DNA of 35,378 nt from contig JAHNZQ020003150.1 of NCBI GenBank assembly GCA_019155205.2, positions 361,886 through 397,263 on the forward strand. Direction: 5' to 3'. This document shows positions 1 to 8,286 of this stretch, piece after piece; positions within the stretch are counted from its first letter, which is position 1, and each line of letters begins with the position of its first letter. The translations under genes and the position numbers were made by a program. A model generated the notes under the pieces. It saw nothing but the letters and a program-made list of their open reading frames with translations, was not told where the DNA came from and did no database searches. Source of the stretch: Gracilaria vermiculophylla. Lineage: Eukaryota; Rhodophyta; Florideophyceae; Gracilariales; Gracilariaceae.

Positions 1-2
1 GG

Positions 3-119
3 TCCTTCAACGATCTGGTGTGTGTGGACCACTTGTTTCTCGATCAGTACTGCGTTATGCACGCTATGGACGCTGCATCCCGTTACTCCGTGGGTGCTGT
101 CGTCGAAGATACGTCGATG
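3..119 (+). pseudogene. Integrase core fragment, Copia-order retroelement
   Basis: The first 39 codons, open to the left edge, encode a piece of a retroelement integrase catalytic core. Visible residues include SFNDLVCVDHLFLD followed by HAMDAASRYSVGAVV. The same block occurs at 33898-34005 (SFNDRVCLDHVFLD, then HLMDSSTRLSQGAIV), where it sits in a recognisable integrase with a zinc-binding HHCC finger upstream. The Asp in the VDH/LDH motif is the expected first catalytic Asp. Homology stops abruptly after codon GAVVEDTSM, and from about 120 the sequence is decayed Sel1-repeat DNA of the opposite strand. This is therefore a truncated element fused to the 3' end of the Sel1 gene, not a functional gene. 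The family assignment comes from the internal comparison and is fairly secure. Confidence 0.7.
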
Positions 120-1943
120 TGGCGAGCGCTCTTTCACAGAGTTCCACGGCTCATGCTGCATTTGCTGTTACTCCTGGTGCCCCTTGGTGTAATAACCTCT
201 CCAAGCCTCATATCGCCGGAGTTCTATTGCCCTCCTCGAGCGCTCTTTCCCACAGCTCCTCGGCTCGTGCTGCATTCGCTGCCACTCCTGGTGCTCCATG
301 GCGCAACAAAAACGCCAACTTGAACATCGAACCCACATGACGGCCCTCAGCGATTGCTCTTTCATACAGCTCCACGGCTCGTGCTGCATTTGCTGCCACT
401 CCTGGTGCTCCTTGTTGTAACAACAACGCCAACTTGTACATCGAAGAAACAAAACGGCCCTCCTCTATCGCTCTTTCATGAAGCTTCACGGCTCGTGCTG
501 CATTTGCTGCTACTCCTGATGCCCCTTCTTCCATCAACATCGCTAAGTTATACATCGCATGAACAAGGCCGCCATCCTCGATCGCTCTCTCATAAAGTTC
601 CACGGCTCGGGCTGTATTTGCTGCTACTTCTGGTGCTCCTTGGTGTAACAAACACCCCAAGTAGAACATCGCATGAACATGACTGCCTTCATCGATCGCT
701 CTTTGATACAGCTCCACGGCTCCTGCTGCATTTGCTGCCACTCCTGGTGCTCCTTTTTCTAACAACAACGCCAAATTGAACATCGAACCAACATGACGGC
801 CCTCCTCGATCGCTCTTTCATACAGAGTCACGGATCGGGCTGCATTTGCTTGTACTCCAGTTGCCCCTTTTTCTAACAACAACGCCAAGTGGTACATTGC
901 ATCAACAGCACGGCCCTCCTCGACCGCTCTTTCATACAGCTCCACGGCTCGTGCTGCATTTGCTGCCACTCCTGCTGCTCCTTTTTCTAACAACAACGCC
1001 AAATTGAACATCGAACCAACATGACGGACCTCCTCGATTGCTCTTTCATATAGCTGCACGGCTCGAGCTGCATTTGCTGCCACTCCCGATGCTCCTTGCG
1101 TTAACATGCACCCCAAGTTGAACATCGCAACTGCATGATTGTGCTCCTCGATTGCTCTTTCATAAAGTTCCACGGCTCGTGATGCGTTTGATTGCAGTCG
1201 AGGTGCTCCTGTTAACACAATTGCCGTATGTTCCATCGCATCAAAATTTGGTGCCCCATGTTGTAACAACAGCGCCAAATTGTTCATCGCATCAGCATGA
1301 CTGCTCTTCTCGATCGCACTTCCATACAGCCTCACGGCTAGTACTTCATCTGCTGCTACACCTGGGGCCCCAAATTGTAACATTAACGCCAAGTTGTTCA
1401 TGGCATCAACATGACTGCCCTCCTCAATGGCTCTTTCATACAGCTCCACGGCTCCTGCTGCATTTGCAGCTACACCTGGTGCCCCGTTTTCCAACAACAA
1501 CGCCAAGTTGAACATTGCTTGCACATCACGGCTTTCCTCGATCGCTCTGTCATAAAGCTCCACGGCCCGCTCTGCATCTGCTGGTACCCCTGGTGCCCCA
1601 TGCTGTACTAAAAACGAAAGATTGACCATGGAATCAACATGACAACCCAAATTGATCGCGCTTCATAAAACTTCGCGGCTCGTGCTGCATTTGCAGCTAC
1701 TGCTGGTGCCCCTTCATCTAACAACAACGCCAAATTGAACATCGCATCAACATCATGGCTGTCTTTGACCGCTTTTTCCAACAGTTCAAAAGCTTGTGCT
1801 GCATTTGCTGCTACTTCTGGTGGCCCTTTTCTTAACAACAACGCCAAGCCATTCATCGCACCAACGTGATGGTTGTCTTTGATTGCTTTCTCGTACAAAT
1901 CTACTGCCCGCTTGGCATCTGAACCGACGCCCTGCAGTCCCCG
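116..1943 (-). repeat. Tandem 114-bp Sel1-coding units
   Basis: About 15 head-to-tail units of 114 bp (38 codons) are visible. Several are nearly identical at nucleotide level, especially 450-1100, which suggests recent expansion or gene conversion. One unit (about 1190-1260) has lost roughly 22 codons in frame. At the distal end, beyond the TGA at 208, a further unit continues in the same frame down to about 120. It has a second TGA and eroded residues, so the array was once longer and its end has degenerated next to the integrase scrap. Confidence 0.85.
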
Positions 1944-2603
1944 AGCAAGTATCCAAGCCGTGGCGTCTAGAAAGTTAGCCTGTTTTGGGCCCATCTTGAT
2001 GTTTGGTGATGGAACAGAACACATTATGTCTCTGCTTTTCCAGAACAGCAACTTGTTCAGTTTTGAAAACAAGCCTGATCTAACATTACGAGCATCGTCG
2101 TCTTCCAAACATGCCCATTCAGCTATGATTTGTTCGAATCCATACACAGGTGCTCGGTACAGATCTGCTTCGGAATATAGGTTCCCTTGACTTTCAATCG
2201 ATGAATCAATTTCCTTCGCACCCTGTGACTTTCTGAAGTTTCCCTGACTTGCACTCAACGATTCTATTTCCTTTGAACCCGGTGACTTTTTGAGATTTCC
2301 CTGCCTTGCACTTGATGATTCTATTTTCTTTGCCAACTTAGACAGTCTAGGATTTCCCTGACTTGATATTGATGATTCGATTTGCTTAGCACCCTGTGCC
2401 TTTCTGCAATAGTTCATATCGACAACAGAGTACATGGTCTGGAGATATTTTCCTTTCGACCAAGCAGTAGTGCAATAAGAAAAGCACTGTTGCATCAGAA
2501 TCATCACGTGCCTTGACGGTACCACATCCACCATTGCACATGTAATTAATAACCTTCCAATGTAAAATTCATAAGTCTCAGTGTCGGCACACAAATCGAT
2601 CAT
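208..2603 (-). CDS. Sel1-like repeat protein (one-base frameshift)
   Basis: The gene reads from ATG at 2603 to TGA at 208-210 if one frameshift is allowed. Residues 1-69 are unrecognised, about 70-145 are four imperfect 20-residue repeats (core IESS..QGN), and about 145-220 are unique. Sel1-like units of 38 residues then follow to the end (consensus GAPGVAANAARAVELYERAI, then NLALLL). Sel1 units form TPR-like alpha-solenoids that act as protein-binding scaffolds; the partner here is unknown. At about 1661-1664 one T present in sister repeats (GCTCTTTCAT) is missing, which throws the frame. Upstream of the break the frame runs only to 1608, and downstream it continues in register without its own ATG. 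No signal peptide or membrane segment is evident. An in-frame TAG lies four codons above the ATG. This could be a pseudogene, or a sequencing indel in an intact gene of about 798 codons. The repeat family call is firm; the function is unknown. Confidence 0.75.
2169..2393 (-). repeat. Four 19-21 residue repeats in Sel1 protein N-region
   Basis: Residues 71-145 of the Sel1 protein are four imperfect copies of a polar unit with the core I-E/D-S-S/L, then S/R-Q-G-N, then K/R-S and KE. They precede the Sel1 array and are hydrophilic, probably disordered linker or interaction repeats. I do not recognise the repeat family. Confidence 0.75.
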
Positions 2604-2628
2604 CCGCTCGCACTATGAAAAGTGATGG

Positions 2629-2820
2629 GACACGTACAGCGAAGCAGCGCAGGAGCGCCGGAGTTGCTCAACTGTTTTTCAATAGTTATGGGCCCAGCGT
2701 ACAAAGATCATATTTGAACCACGGCGGGGCTTGAACCCGCGACCCCTGTATCTGGGCCCATAACTATTGAAAAACAGTTGAGCAACTCCGGCGCTCCTGC
2801 GCTGGTTCGCTGTACGTGTC
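2629..2820. repeat. 68-bp near-perfect inverted repeat
   Basis: The left arm 2629-2696 and right arm 2753-2820 are reverse complements with a single mismatch (GAAGCAG against GAACCAG). They flank a 56-bp spacer. Both arms end inward with TGGGCCCA, itself a palindrome, and begin outward with GACACGTACAGCG. The right arm and spacer together make a tRNA-like sequence on the minus strand. The repeat starts 26 bp upstream of the Sel1 gene ATG and overlaps the last 47 codons of the 971-residue gene. No clear target-site duplication is visible. Confidence 0.9.
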
Positions 2821-5594
2821 ACATGAGTTTCATAGGCTTCCGCGAACTCTCGCTTTTGAACCTGCTGTAGAACGTGTTTCCCATCTAGTTCCAGTCGACA
2901 AATGCTTACTCTGAACGGCGGCCATTCTCTCCAAATGAACAATTTTCCATTCTCCTTCATATCAATTTCTCTCATTTGCTCTTCATCGTCCACACCGTGT
3001 ACGCAGTCCAGCTCCGTCGCGCCTATCCCCATGCTTTTTTGCCACTCTTGCCGTCCTTCCAATCTTCCCAAAAATGCATCGCGCCACCACTTCCATTCAA
3101 ATTTCTCTTCGTTGCTACTCACCAGCTTCAAACAACATTCTCCGTTGCCATTCACTTCAGCTTCGATCCACATCTCTTGCGGACTGCATATGGCTTCAAT
3201 TTTCAAACTTAATGAAGAAATTCTTTTCTTTTCATCACGACTCTGCCTTTCTACACCTCTAATACCAAGGTCGATGCAACACCAATCCTTGCTCTCCGTG
3301 TCTTCTCTGATCTCTCTATTTTGCACTCCAGTCAATGACACGTGCACTCCCGGGAACGACAACACCATCAGCATCATCGTCCCGATCTCCATCTTCTTGG
3401 ATTCTTCCCCTCCATCCGCGTTCTCCCATCTCTCCAAGTCCATCACCTTCTTCTCCATCGCGTTCTGCAGCTCCCATACCAACCTGCATTTCACCCCTCG
3501 CCGTTCCAAAAGTTCCATACAGTCTGGGCCTCGCAGCACATCACGCATCTCTCGACTCAGATCCACGTGCAACACAACGTTTTCCAATGCATCCTCACTC
3601 ACATCTGCAAACAGCACGCAGTCATTTCTGTTTCCCATTTCCCGCACACACCGCCCTGGCACAGTTCTCACTGATTCCATCCGGTATCCCATGAATGTCA
3701 CACATTCTTCCACGTAATCGTGCCGCCAGAAACCACTCCATCCCATTCGCAGATCCAGACGTCGTATTTCCAAATCTCTGTGCGCCTGCTGCATTCCCCA
3801 CCCTTCTTCCCTTTTCTGCTCCTCACCCCCATCTCCATCCTCACAGCTTTGCCGCGCATCACGTGCTGCTTTGCTCATTCTGCCAATACAGACCTTTCCC
3901 CATTCCTCATTGCGCTCCACCAACAGCCCCACCTGTTCCCCGATGACCAGACTATGCCACACATCCACCATTTCTCCAACTTCACACACAAACCGATTTG
4001 CACTGGACAACCTCCCCATCACATGTCTCATCAACGGAATCCCGCTCACCTCCAAAATCTCCTCAACATCCCACGGTTTCTTTTCACCACGTCCTCCCTC
4101 GTTGCTCTTGCTCATTCCCAGCTGCAGCCACAGGTTTTTCATACCTTCCGCACGTCTTGCATCTTCCTCCATAGCTATTTCATTATCATGGTCCCATTCA
4201 CCACTCTGACTTTCGCTTTCTATTTTCGAACCTCCGTCATCACTCTGGGCGCTTCCTTCTGTCTGACATACCGCTTCACCGTTGTCCTCTCTTATCATGT
4301 TTTTGGCAATTCTTCCCACATGCAGCAAAATGGTTAGCCACTCCAGCTTTTCCACATCAAACTCGCGCATCTCCTGCACAAACGTCGACTGTACAGGTAG
4401 CTCGGTAACGAATTCTCGCAACACCTCTTCGTAACTGTCGTATGTGTAGTACGTGTTGCCCCTTCTGTCCCTTCTGCTCCTCAGGCTTGCGATGTGGCTC
4501 GCCTCGAATGGCAGACACTTGCCTTCCTCCAACGCTTTCTTCAGTACCTCCTGTTTCACAAACCTGCCATCGCTCATCCCGCTATCCTTGTTCCACTGTT
4601 TCCACAAGAACGGACTGCTTCCTTTCCCCCCGCCCTCCTTCCAGAGTTGTAACATTGCTGAGGCCAAGAGTTGCGACCCGAAATACCTCCCGCGCTTCAA
4701 AAATCTATCCTTTGCACTTTCACCGCTTTTCGATTCTGCACCATTTGGATTTTGAGCGGCTTCAAACTCACGCATCCACTGCTGTAACCCTTGCGAAGCA
4801 AAAGTCGCCGCCCAGTGCACCCACACTTGTACAGGGTCTACTGGTACTTGCCGCATTCTTGCTTTTCTGGTTTCACCACATTTCCGCTGCGTAACTGTTT
4901 CCAGTGAGCTACGAAGGAACTCGAAAACGATCCCTAAAACAAACTCCATCCACCTGATCGCCACACGAACAGGCTCAATCGCCGCACCCAAAAGCTCCAT
5001 TACATTTTGCACTACCACATGTTTGTACCGTTTACCATCAGTCCCGTGCTTTCTCGGCTTGAGCAACTCTCGACTCCCATACTTGACGTAGCACTGTACG
5101 TCCCCGTGCAGAACTTGGTTGTCCGCAATTTTCTCATTTACGAGAATTTCATCCGCAACCGAAGAGCTGTCGAGTACTGACCCGGAACCTTGGTCGTTTT
5201 CACCCATTTCATTTCCACGTCGCAATGAGTACGGAATTCCCATGGAACGCATGGCGTCGATAGAGTGCTGTGCCCAGGTGCGAAAGGCGTGCAGCTGCCA
5301 CAACCCCCACACTGTGCGCAACCCCACTACTGCCGCAAACACTGTCGCCACAGCCGCTGCGCACATCTCTTTAAATTCCCCAGCCTTCACTTGCGCAACA
5401 CCATATAGAATGACGTACATCATTGGCACGAACGTATACACCAGATTGCGGTAACCGGCTCTCCGTGTCTCGCGCACACTCACCCATTTCGATTTCAGAA
5501 AGTCCGTGTTTGCCAGCGCCGTCCATGGCAAGAACGCGGCGAAGTACGCCCCGGCCACAAACCACCGCGCGTCAGCGAGCACCTCGAGAGTCAT
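2679..5594 (-). CDS. Large membrane-anchored protein, unrecognised family (971 aa)
   Basis: A single uninterrupted frame of 971 codons from ATG at 5594. That start is favoured over a longer frame opening at TTG 5615 because the paralogous copy at 7386 aligns from exactly this ATG. The N-terminus has three hydrophobic segments within about 100 residues: around WFVAGAYFAAFLPWTALA, around FVPMMYVILYGV, and around AAAVATVFAAVVGL. They are followed by a long charged soluble region rich in Glu, Lys, Arg and Trp, with acidic stretches around residues 460-500. I recognise no catalytic motif. An N-terminal membrane anchor with a large cytosolic or lumenal body is the only supported topology. The last 47 codons, after residue about 924, are read through the inverted repeat and tRNA-like DNA. 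The original C-terminus was therefore probably displaced or lost. No introns are evident. Confidence 0.8.
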   Translation of the reverse strand: MTLEVLADARWFVAGAYFAAFLPWTALANTDFLKSKWVSVRETRRAGYRNLVYTFVPMMYVILYGVAQVKAGEFKEMCAAAVATVFAAVVGLRTVWGLWQLHAFRTWAQHSIDAMRSMGIPYSLRRGNEMGENDQGSGSVLDSSSVADEILVNEKIADNQVLHGDVQCYVKYGSRELLKPRKHGTDGKRYKHVVVQNVMELLGAAIEPVRVAIRWMEFVLGIVFEFLRSSLETVTQRKCGETRKARMRQVPVDPVQVWVHWAATFASQGLQQWMREFEAAQNPNGAESKSGESAKDRFLKRGRYFGSQLLASAMLQLWKEGGGKGSSPFLWKQWNKDSGMSDGRFVKQEVLKKALEEGKCLPFEASHIASLRSRRDRRGNTYYTYDSYEEVLREFVTELPVQSTFVQEMREFDVEKLEWLTILLHVGRIAKNMIREDNGEAVCQTEGSAQSDDGGSKIESESQSGEWDHDNEIAMEEDARRAEGMKNLWLQLGMSKSNEGGRGEKKPWDVEEILEVSGIPLMRHVMGRLSSANRFVCEVGEMVDVWHSLVIGEQVGLLVERNEEWGKVCIGRMSKAARDARQSCEDGDGGEEQKREEGWGMQQAHRDLEIRRLDLRMGWSGFWRHDYVEECVTFMGYRMESVRTVPGRCVREMGNRNDCVLFADVSEDALENVVLHVDLSREMRDVLRGPDCMELLERRGVKCRLVWELQNAMEKKVMDLERWENADGGEESKKMEIGTMMLMVLSFPGVHVSLTGVQNREIREDTESKDWCCIDLGIRGVERQSRDEKKRISSLSLKIEAICSPQEMWIEAEVNGNGECCLKLVSSNEEKFEWKWWRDAFLGRLEGRQEWQKSMGIGATELDCVHGVDDEEQMREIDMKENGKLFIWREWPPFRVSICRLELDGKHVLQQVQKREFAEAYETHVTRTANQRRSAGVAQLFFNSYGPRYRGRGFKPRRGSNMIFVRWAHNY
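2715..2808 (-). other. tRNA-like sequence (degenerate, possible intron)
   Basis: On the minus strand the following can be drawn: a 6-bp acceptor helix (GAACCA with TGGTTC), a D-arm GAGC/GCTC with a 9-nt loop containing GG, an anticodon-region stem CTGT/ACAG with an oversized 24-nt loop, and a canonical T-arm. The T-arm is GCGGG TTCAAGC CCCGC, a match to the B-box consensus. The spacing between acceptor and D-arm is too long, position 8 is not T, and the anticodon cannot be fixed. It is therefore a tRNA-derived or decayed tRNA sequence rather than a confident tRNA gene. The T-arm is the solid part. Confidence 0.35.
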
Positions 5595-5930
5595 CACGCT
5601 GCTTGACGACAACAAAGCTTGCTGCGCCTACTTTCGAGGCTGCTTCACAACACCGAAGTTTGTGACGCTTGCAGGTGGTCTACGCTGCTGTGCGAGGTGG
5701 ACGGTAGCTACTTAAGAAGCCACCGCTGCCGGCAGCGACACACATCCTCCAACGCTCAATGGCAGAAGCTCCGACGACGGTGCATCAGAACCACCGCCTT
5801 TTTTGGCGGGTTGCCATTGGCGCAGCCCGTTGTTGCCAACCGAGACAACAGCAATGCTGGCTCGCCATTCTGACAGAAGGTGCAGCAGCATTATGCCAAC
5901 GTCACAGTTTTCGGCCGTCTGATAGCCATC
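5455..5930. repeat. Duplicated gene start and 5' flank, copy A
   Basis: This segment holds codons 1 to about 47 of the 971-residue gene plus about 335 bp upstream. It matches 7246-8150 at clearly above-chance identity. Shared blocks include TCATCACGCTGCTT, then GCCTACTTTC and GCTGCTTCAC, then GCCATTGGCG and TCTGACAGAAG. The noncoding part (5595-5930) presumably contains the promoter of the minus-strand gene. I see no clear TATA box. Confidence 0.75.
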
Positions 5931-6679
5931 CTTCTTACGTCAGAGCGTTCAACATTGTGTTGCAACACGAGCAAAAATCTTTTTGGGCAAAAATAAACCA
6001 CATCTTCCAGCTTCAACCCTTAAAGCAATAAGGTACATAAACCGTCCAGCATCGACAAAGTCAGAACTACAAAAAACTGAAAACTTCATCGCAGTGAGGC
6101 AGACACACGCTTGCAACCGTTTACTCTGCGCACTCGCTCTACAGTGCACCACGCACCTCGCTGGCACCACGGAGGTGCGCGAGTCTCCCAGAGTCGCTTA
6201 AGAAAACCTACAGGACTTTTGAGCTCGCGGCAAGGTCCGGGAAAGAAGCCACACACGAGAGTCTGGTCTTTACCTGTCTCTTCTTGTGTGCCTTCTCCAT
6301 TTGCCCCGCACTACACCTACGCGACGCACGATAGTCTGCAAGGCCAGTTCCACTGCACACCTATTTCGTGCGTTCTCCTCTCACCATATCCGAGTATGCA
6401 CCACGCAGGTCGATTTTACCAAAGCCCAAGCAAAGGTCCCTCGAATCTTTGTGAAGTGATCGGATACACGTCAACATTGTATGATTGAGGCTCAACACAA
6501 AAACATGAAATATAGAAGAGTGAAGCAAATAAAGTGATTGGAACATCGTTGATTGTATCAATTACTATGTCCAATTATCATGCAGTTCAGGGCCTCTCGA
6601 GAACACCAAATGTTTGTATTTTTTAAAAAATAAACGTTTGTTTCTGAAGAAACCGAAATCTTGTAGAGCATGCACATGG
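5931..6679. other. Stretch without recognisable gene
   Basis: Only short frames occur, none with a recognisable motif. A small AT-rich patch lies near 6617-6650. No repeat, RNA gene or transposon end was recognised. Confidence 0.5.
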
Positions 6680-7017
6680 TCACTTTGAGCAAGCTGAAAA
6701 AGATAATGCGGACAAAACAATTTCTTCAAGTTTGTTTGTCTTCATTTGCAACAGGATCATGCGGAAACGTTGAGGACCATCACAGACTATCTGTTTCTGC
6801 TGCTTTTCTAGAGTGTACATCGCCTCATCGTGGGCGTGTCCGAACCGCGTCCAAAACAAGCAGCTGACCACCTCCGCCTCACGCCTGCAACCTTTTTCTT
6901 CAACGCCTTCAATGAACGCCTTCATTGCTGTTAAACTGTATTCGAAGCCCACCTCTAATGGCTGCCCGTTCTGTTCGACAGCCTCAAATTCACTGACAGT
7001 TTACAGCGTCGTTGCTG
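6680..7017 (-). pseudogene. Unrecognised coding-like fragment
   Basis: A minus-strand frame running from about 7017 to a stop at 6680 reads like real protein. It has balanced composition and a helix-like stretch MKAFIEGVEEKGCRREAEV, followed by CLFWTRFGHAHDEAMYTLE. It contains one in-frame TAA near 6991, so only 6680-6952 is open from an ATG (90 codons). It lies directly downstream of the truncated paralogue at 7168-7386 on the same strand and could be the displaced remainder of that gene or a separate relic. I found no similarity to any part of the 971-residue protein and do not recognise the family. Confidence 0.35.
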
Positions 7018-7167
7018 CACTGAACTGAACTTGCATGTTCCCCGTCGCGCTCTACTGCGCGCCGCCGGCGTGCTCCAATCGTCACTGTCGAAACAGACAT
7101 ATATCCCAACCGCGCCGCGGCCAGCAATAGCGCAGCGGAAAAAAAAGCCACCTACAGCTCTCTGCTC

Positions 7168-7386
7168 TCACGCTCGTTCGGTGTTGATGCTCTCTACAAA
7201 ACGCCTCTCGTGTGACGTAACAGGATGCGTGTGCAGGCCTTTTATCCCGGCTCTCCGTGTCTCACGCACACTCACCCATTTCGAAGTCAGAAGGTCCGTG
7301 CTTGCCAGCGTGGTCCAAGGCAAGAACGCGGCGAAGTACGCTCCGGACACAAACCACAACGAGGCAGCAAGCGCCTCAATATTCAT
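7168..7386 (-). pseudogene. Truncated paralogue of the 971-aa membrane protein
   Basis: From ATG 7386 the first 47 codons match the start of the 971-residue protein. The shared strings are GAYFAAFLPWT and KWVSVRETRRAG, with conservative changes between them. Homology ends exactly after RRAG at about 7246, and the frame then runs 26 unrelated codons to a stop at 7168. The first hydrophobic segment is kept and the other two are missing. This is a 5' gene fragment, probably from a segmental duplication. It fixes the start codon of the full-length gene. Confidence 0.8.
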
Positions 7387-8150
7387 CACGCTGCTTCACG
7401 ACACCATAGCTTTCTCTGCCTACTTTCAAAGCTGCTTCACGATGCCGAGGCCTCGTTCTTGCGGATGAGCGGCGTCTCAAATCGAGCTGGACGGCAGCTT
7501 TTTGAGGCCACCGGCTGCGTTAGCATTACACAACCTCCATCCTCTTGATGACGGGCGTGACGCCCGTTCTTAACCAGAGTTTATCAACAGTTGTCGACGC
7601 GTTGATGTCAAATGGCAAAAGATATTTGGCTAAAGAAATCTTTCGGCAGCTTTTAAATTCATTTATAAAACACCGCGCACACCTGCCTACTGTCATGATT
7701 TCTATATTTCTTGAATGATTTTGAGACGCGGAATTTGATTGCGGACCGCGATGGTTCCAAAGCATATTTTGGCGAGTAATCTCGCATTTCTGTCTTGTGC
7801 AATAGCTGTGCAGTACTGGCAAACGAAGGCAGAAATAAAATTGCGACTGATTTTTTTTTTTTCCCTTCTACGTTACGTTATTTCACTTTGTCTATTACTC
7901 TAGTGTCAACAAATGTTTGAAAACTTTCACTATTTATGGAGAGCAACAACAAGTTCTGCTGATGATAGGCGCTTGCCGACCCCGTGCCTCACTCTCAAGA
8001 GCTTTGACGACGCGGCACTACTTCGGCTGTCTATTTCGCGCGTCGCCATTGGCGTAGCTCATGGATGCCAACCGTAATACAAAAGCAACGCCGGACCGCT
8101 AATCTGACAGAAGCTGCAGCAGCGTTTTGCCGGCGTCATACTTTAGTATT
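7246..8150. repeat. Duplicated gene start and 5' flank, copy B
   Basis: Copy B matches copy A (5455-5930) in two blocks: 7246 to about 7541 and about 7989 to 8150. The order and orientation are unchanged. Roughly 445 bp at 7542-7988 has no counterpart in copy A. The 3' block keeps GCCATTGGCG and TCTGACAGAAGCTGCAGCAGC-like sequence. The conserved noncoding blocks may be shared promoter elements. Confidence 0.7.
7542..7988. other. Extra segment in copy B flank
   Basis: This sequence is absent from the equivalent place in copy A, so it was inserted in B or deleted from A. It begins with a perfect small palindrome (7551-7567, ACGGGCG, TGA, CGCCCGT) and contains a run of about 15 T near 7849-7863. 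I found no terminal inverted repeats, coding potential or target duplication, so the element type is open. Confidence 0.45.
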
Positions 8151-8286
8151 TTGCAGCCCGATTCAGTCCACGTGGACGGCGCACAGCTGTAATCATTTGT
8201 GTCACTTTTATTAGTCTTCTAGCTAGGATGGGAGCTGTGAATCACTAAAATAATTTGTAATGGCATGCTGCGGCTTCGTTGGCATA

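Noticed and set aside
208..1650. A separate 480-residue Sel1 gene starting near 1650
   Set aside because: There is no ATG at that point (TTG), and the frame joins the upstream repeats perfectly if one missing base is restored. It is the 3' part of one gene.
2715..2808. Functional tRNA gene
   Set aside because: T-arm is good, but acceptor-to-D spacing is wrong, position 8 is not T, the anticodon loop is 24 nt and no anticodon can be assigned.
2902..4894. Long plus-strand open frames (up to 271 codons) opposite the 971-residue gene
   Set aside because: They are antisense to a much longer frame that has a conserved start and a paralogue. Their Ser/Pro/His-rich composition is typical of shadow frames.
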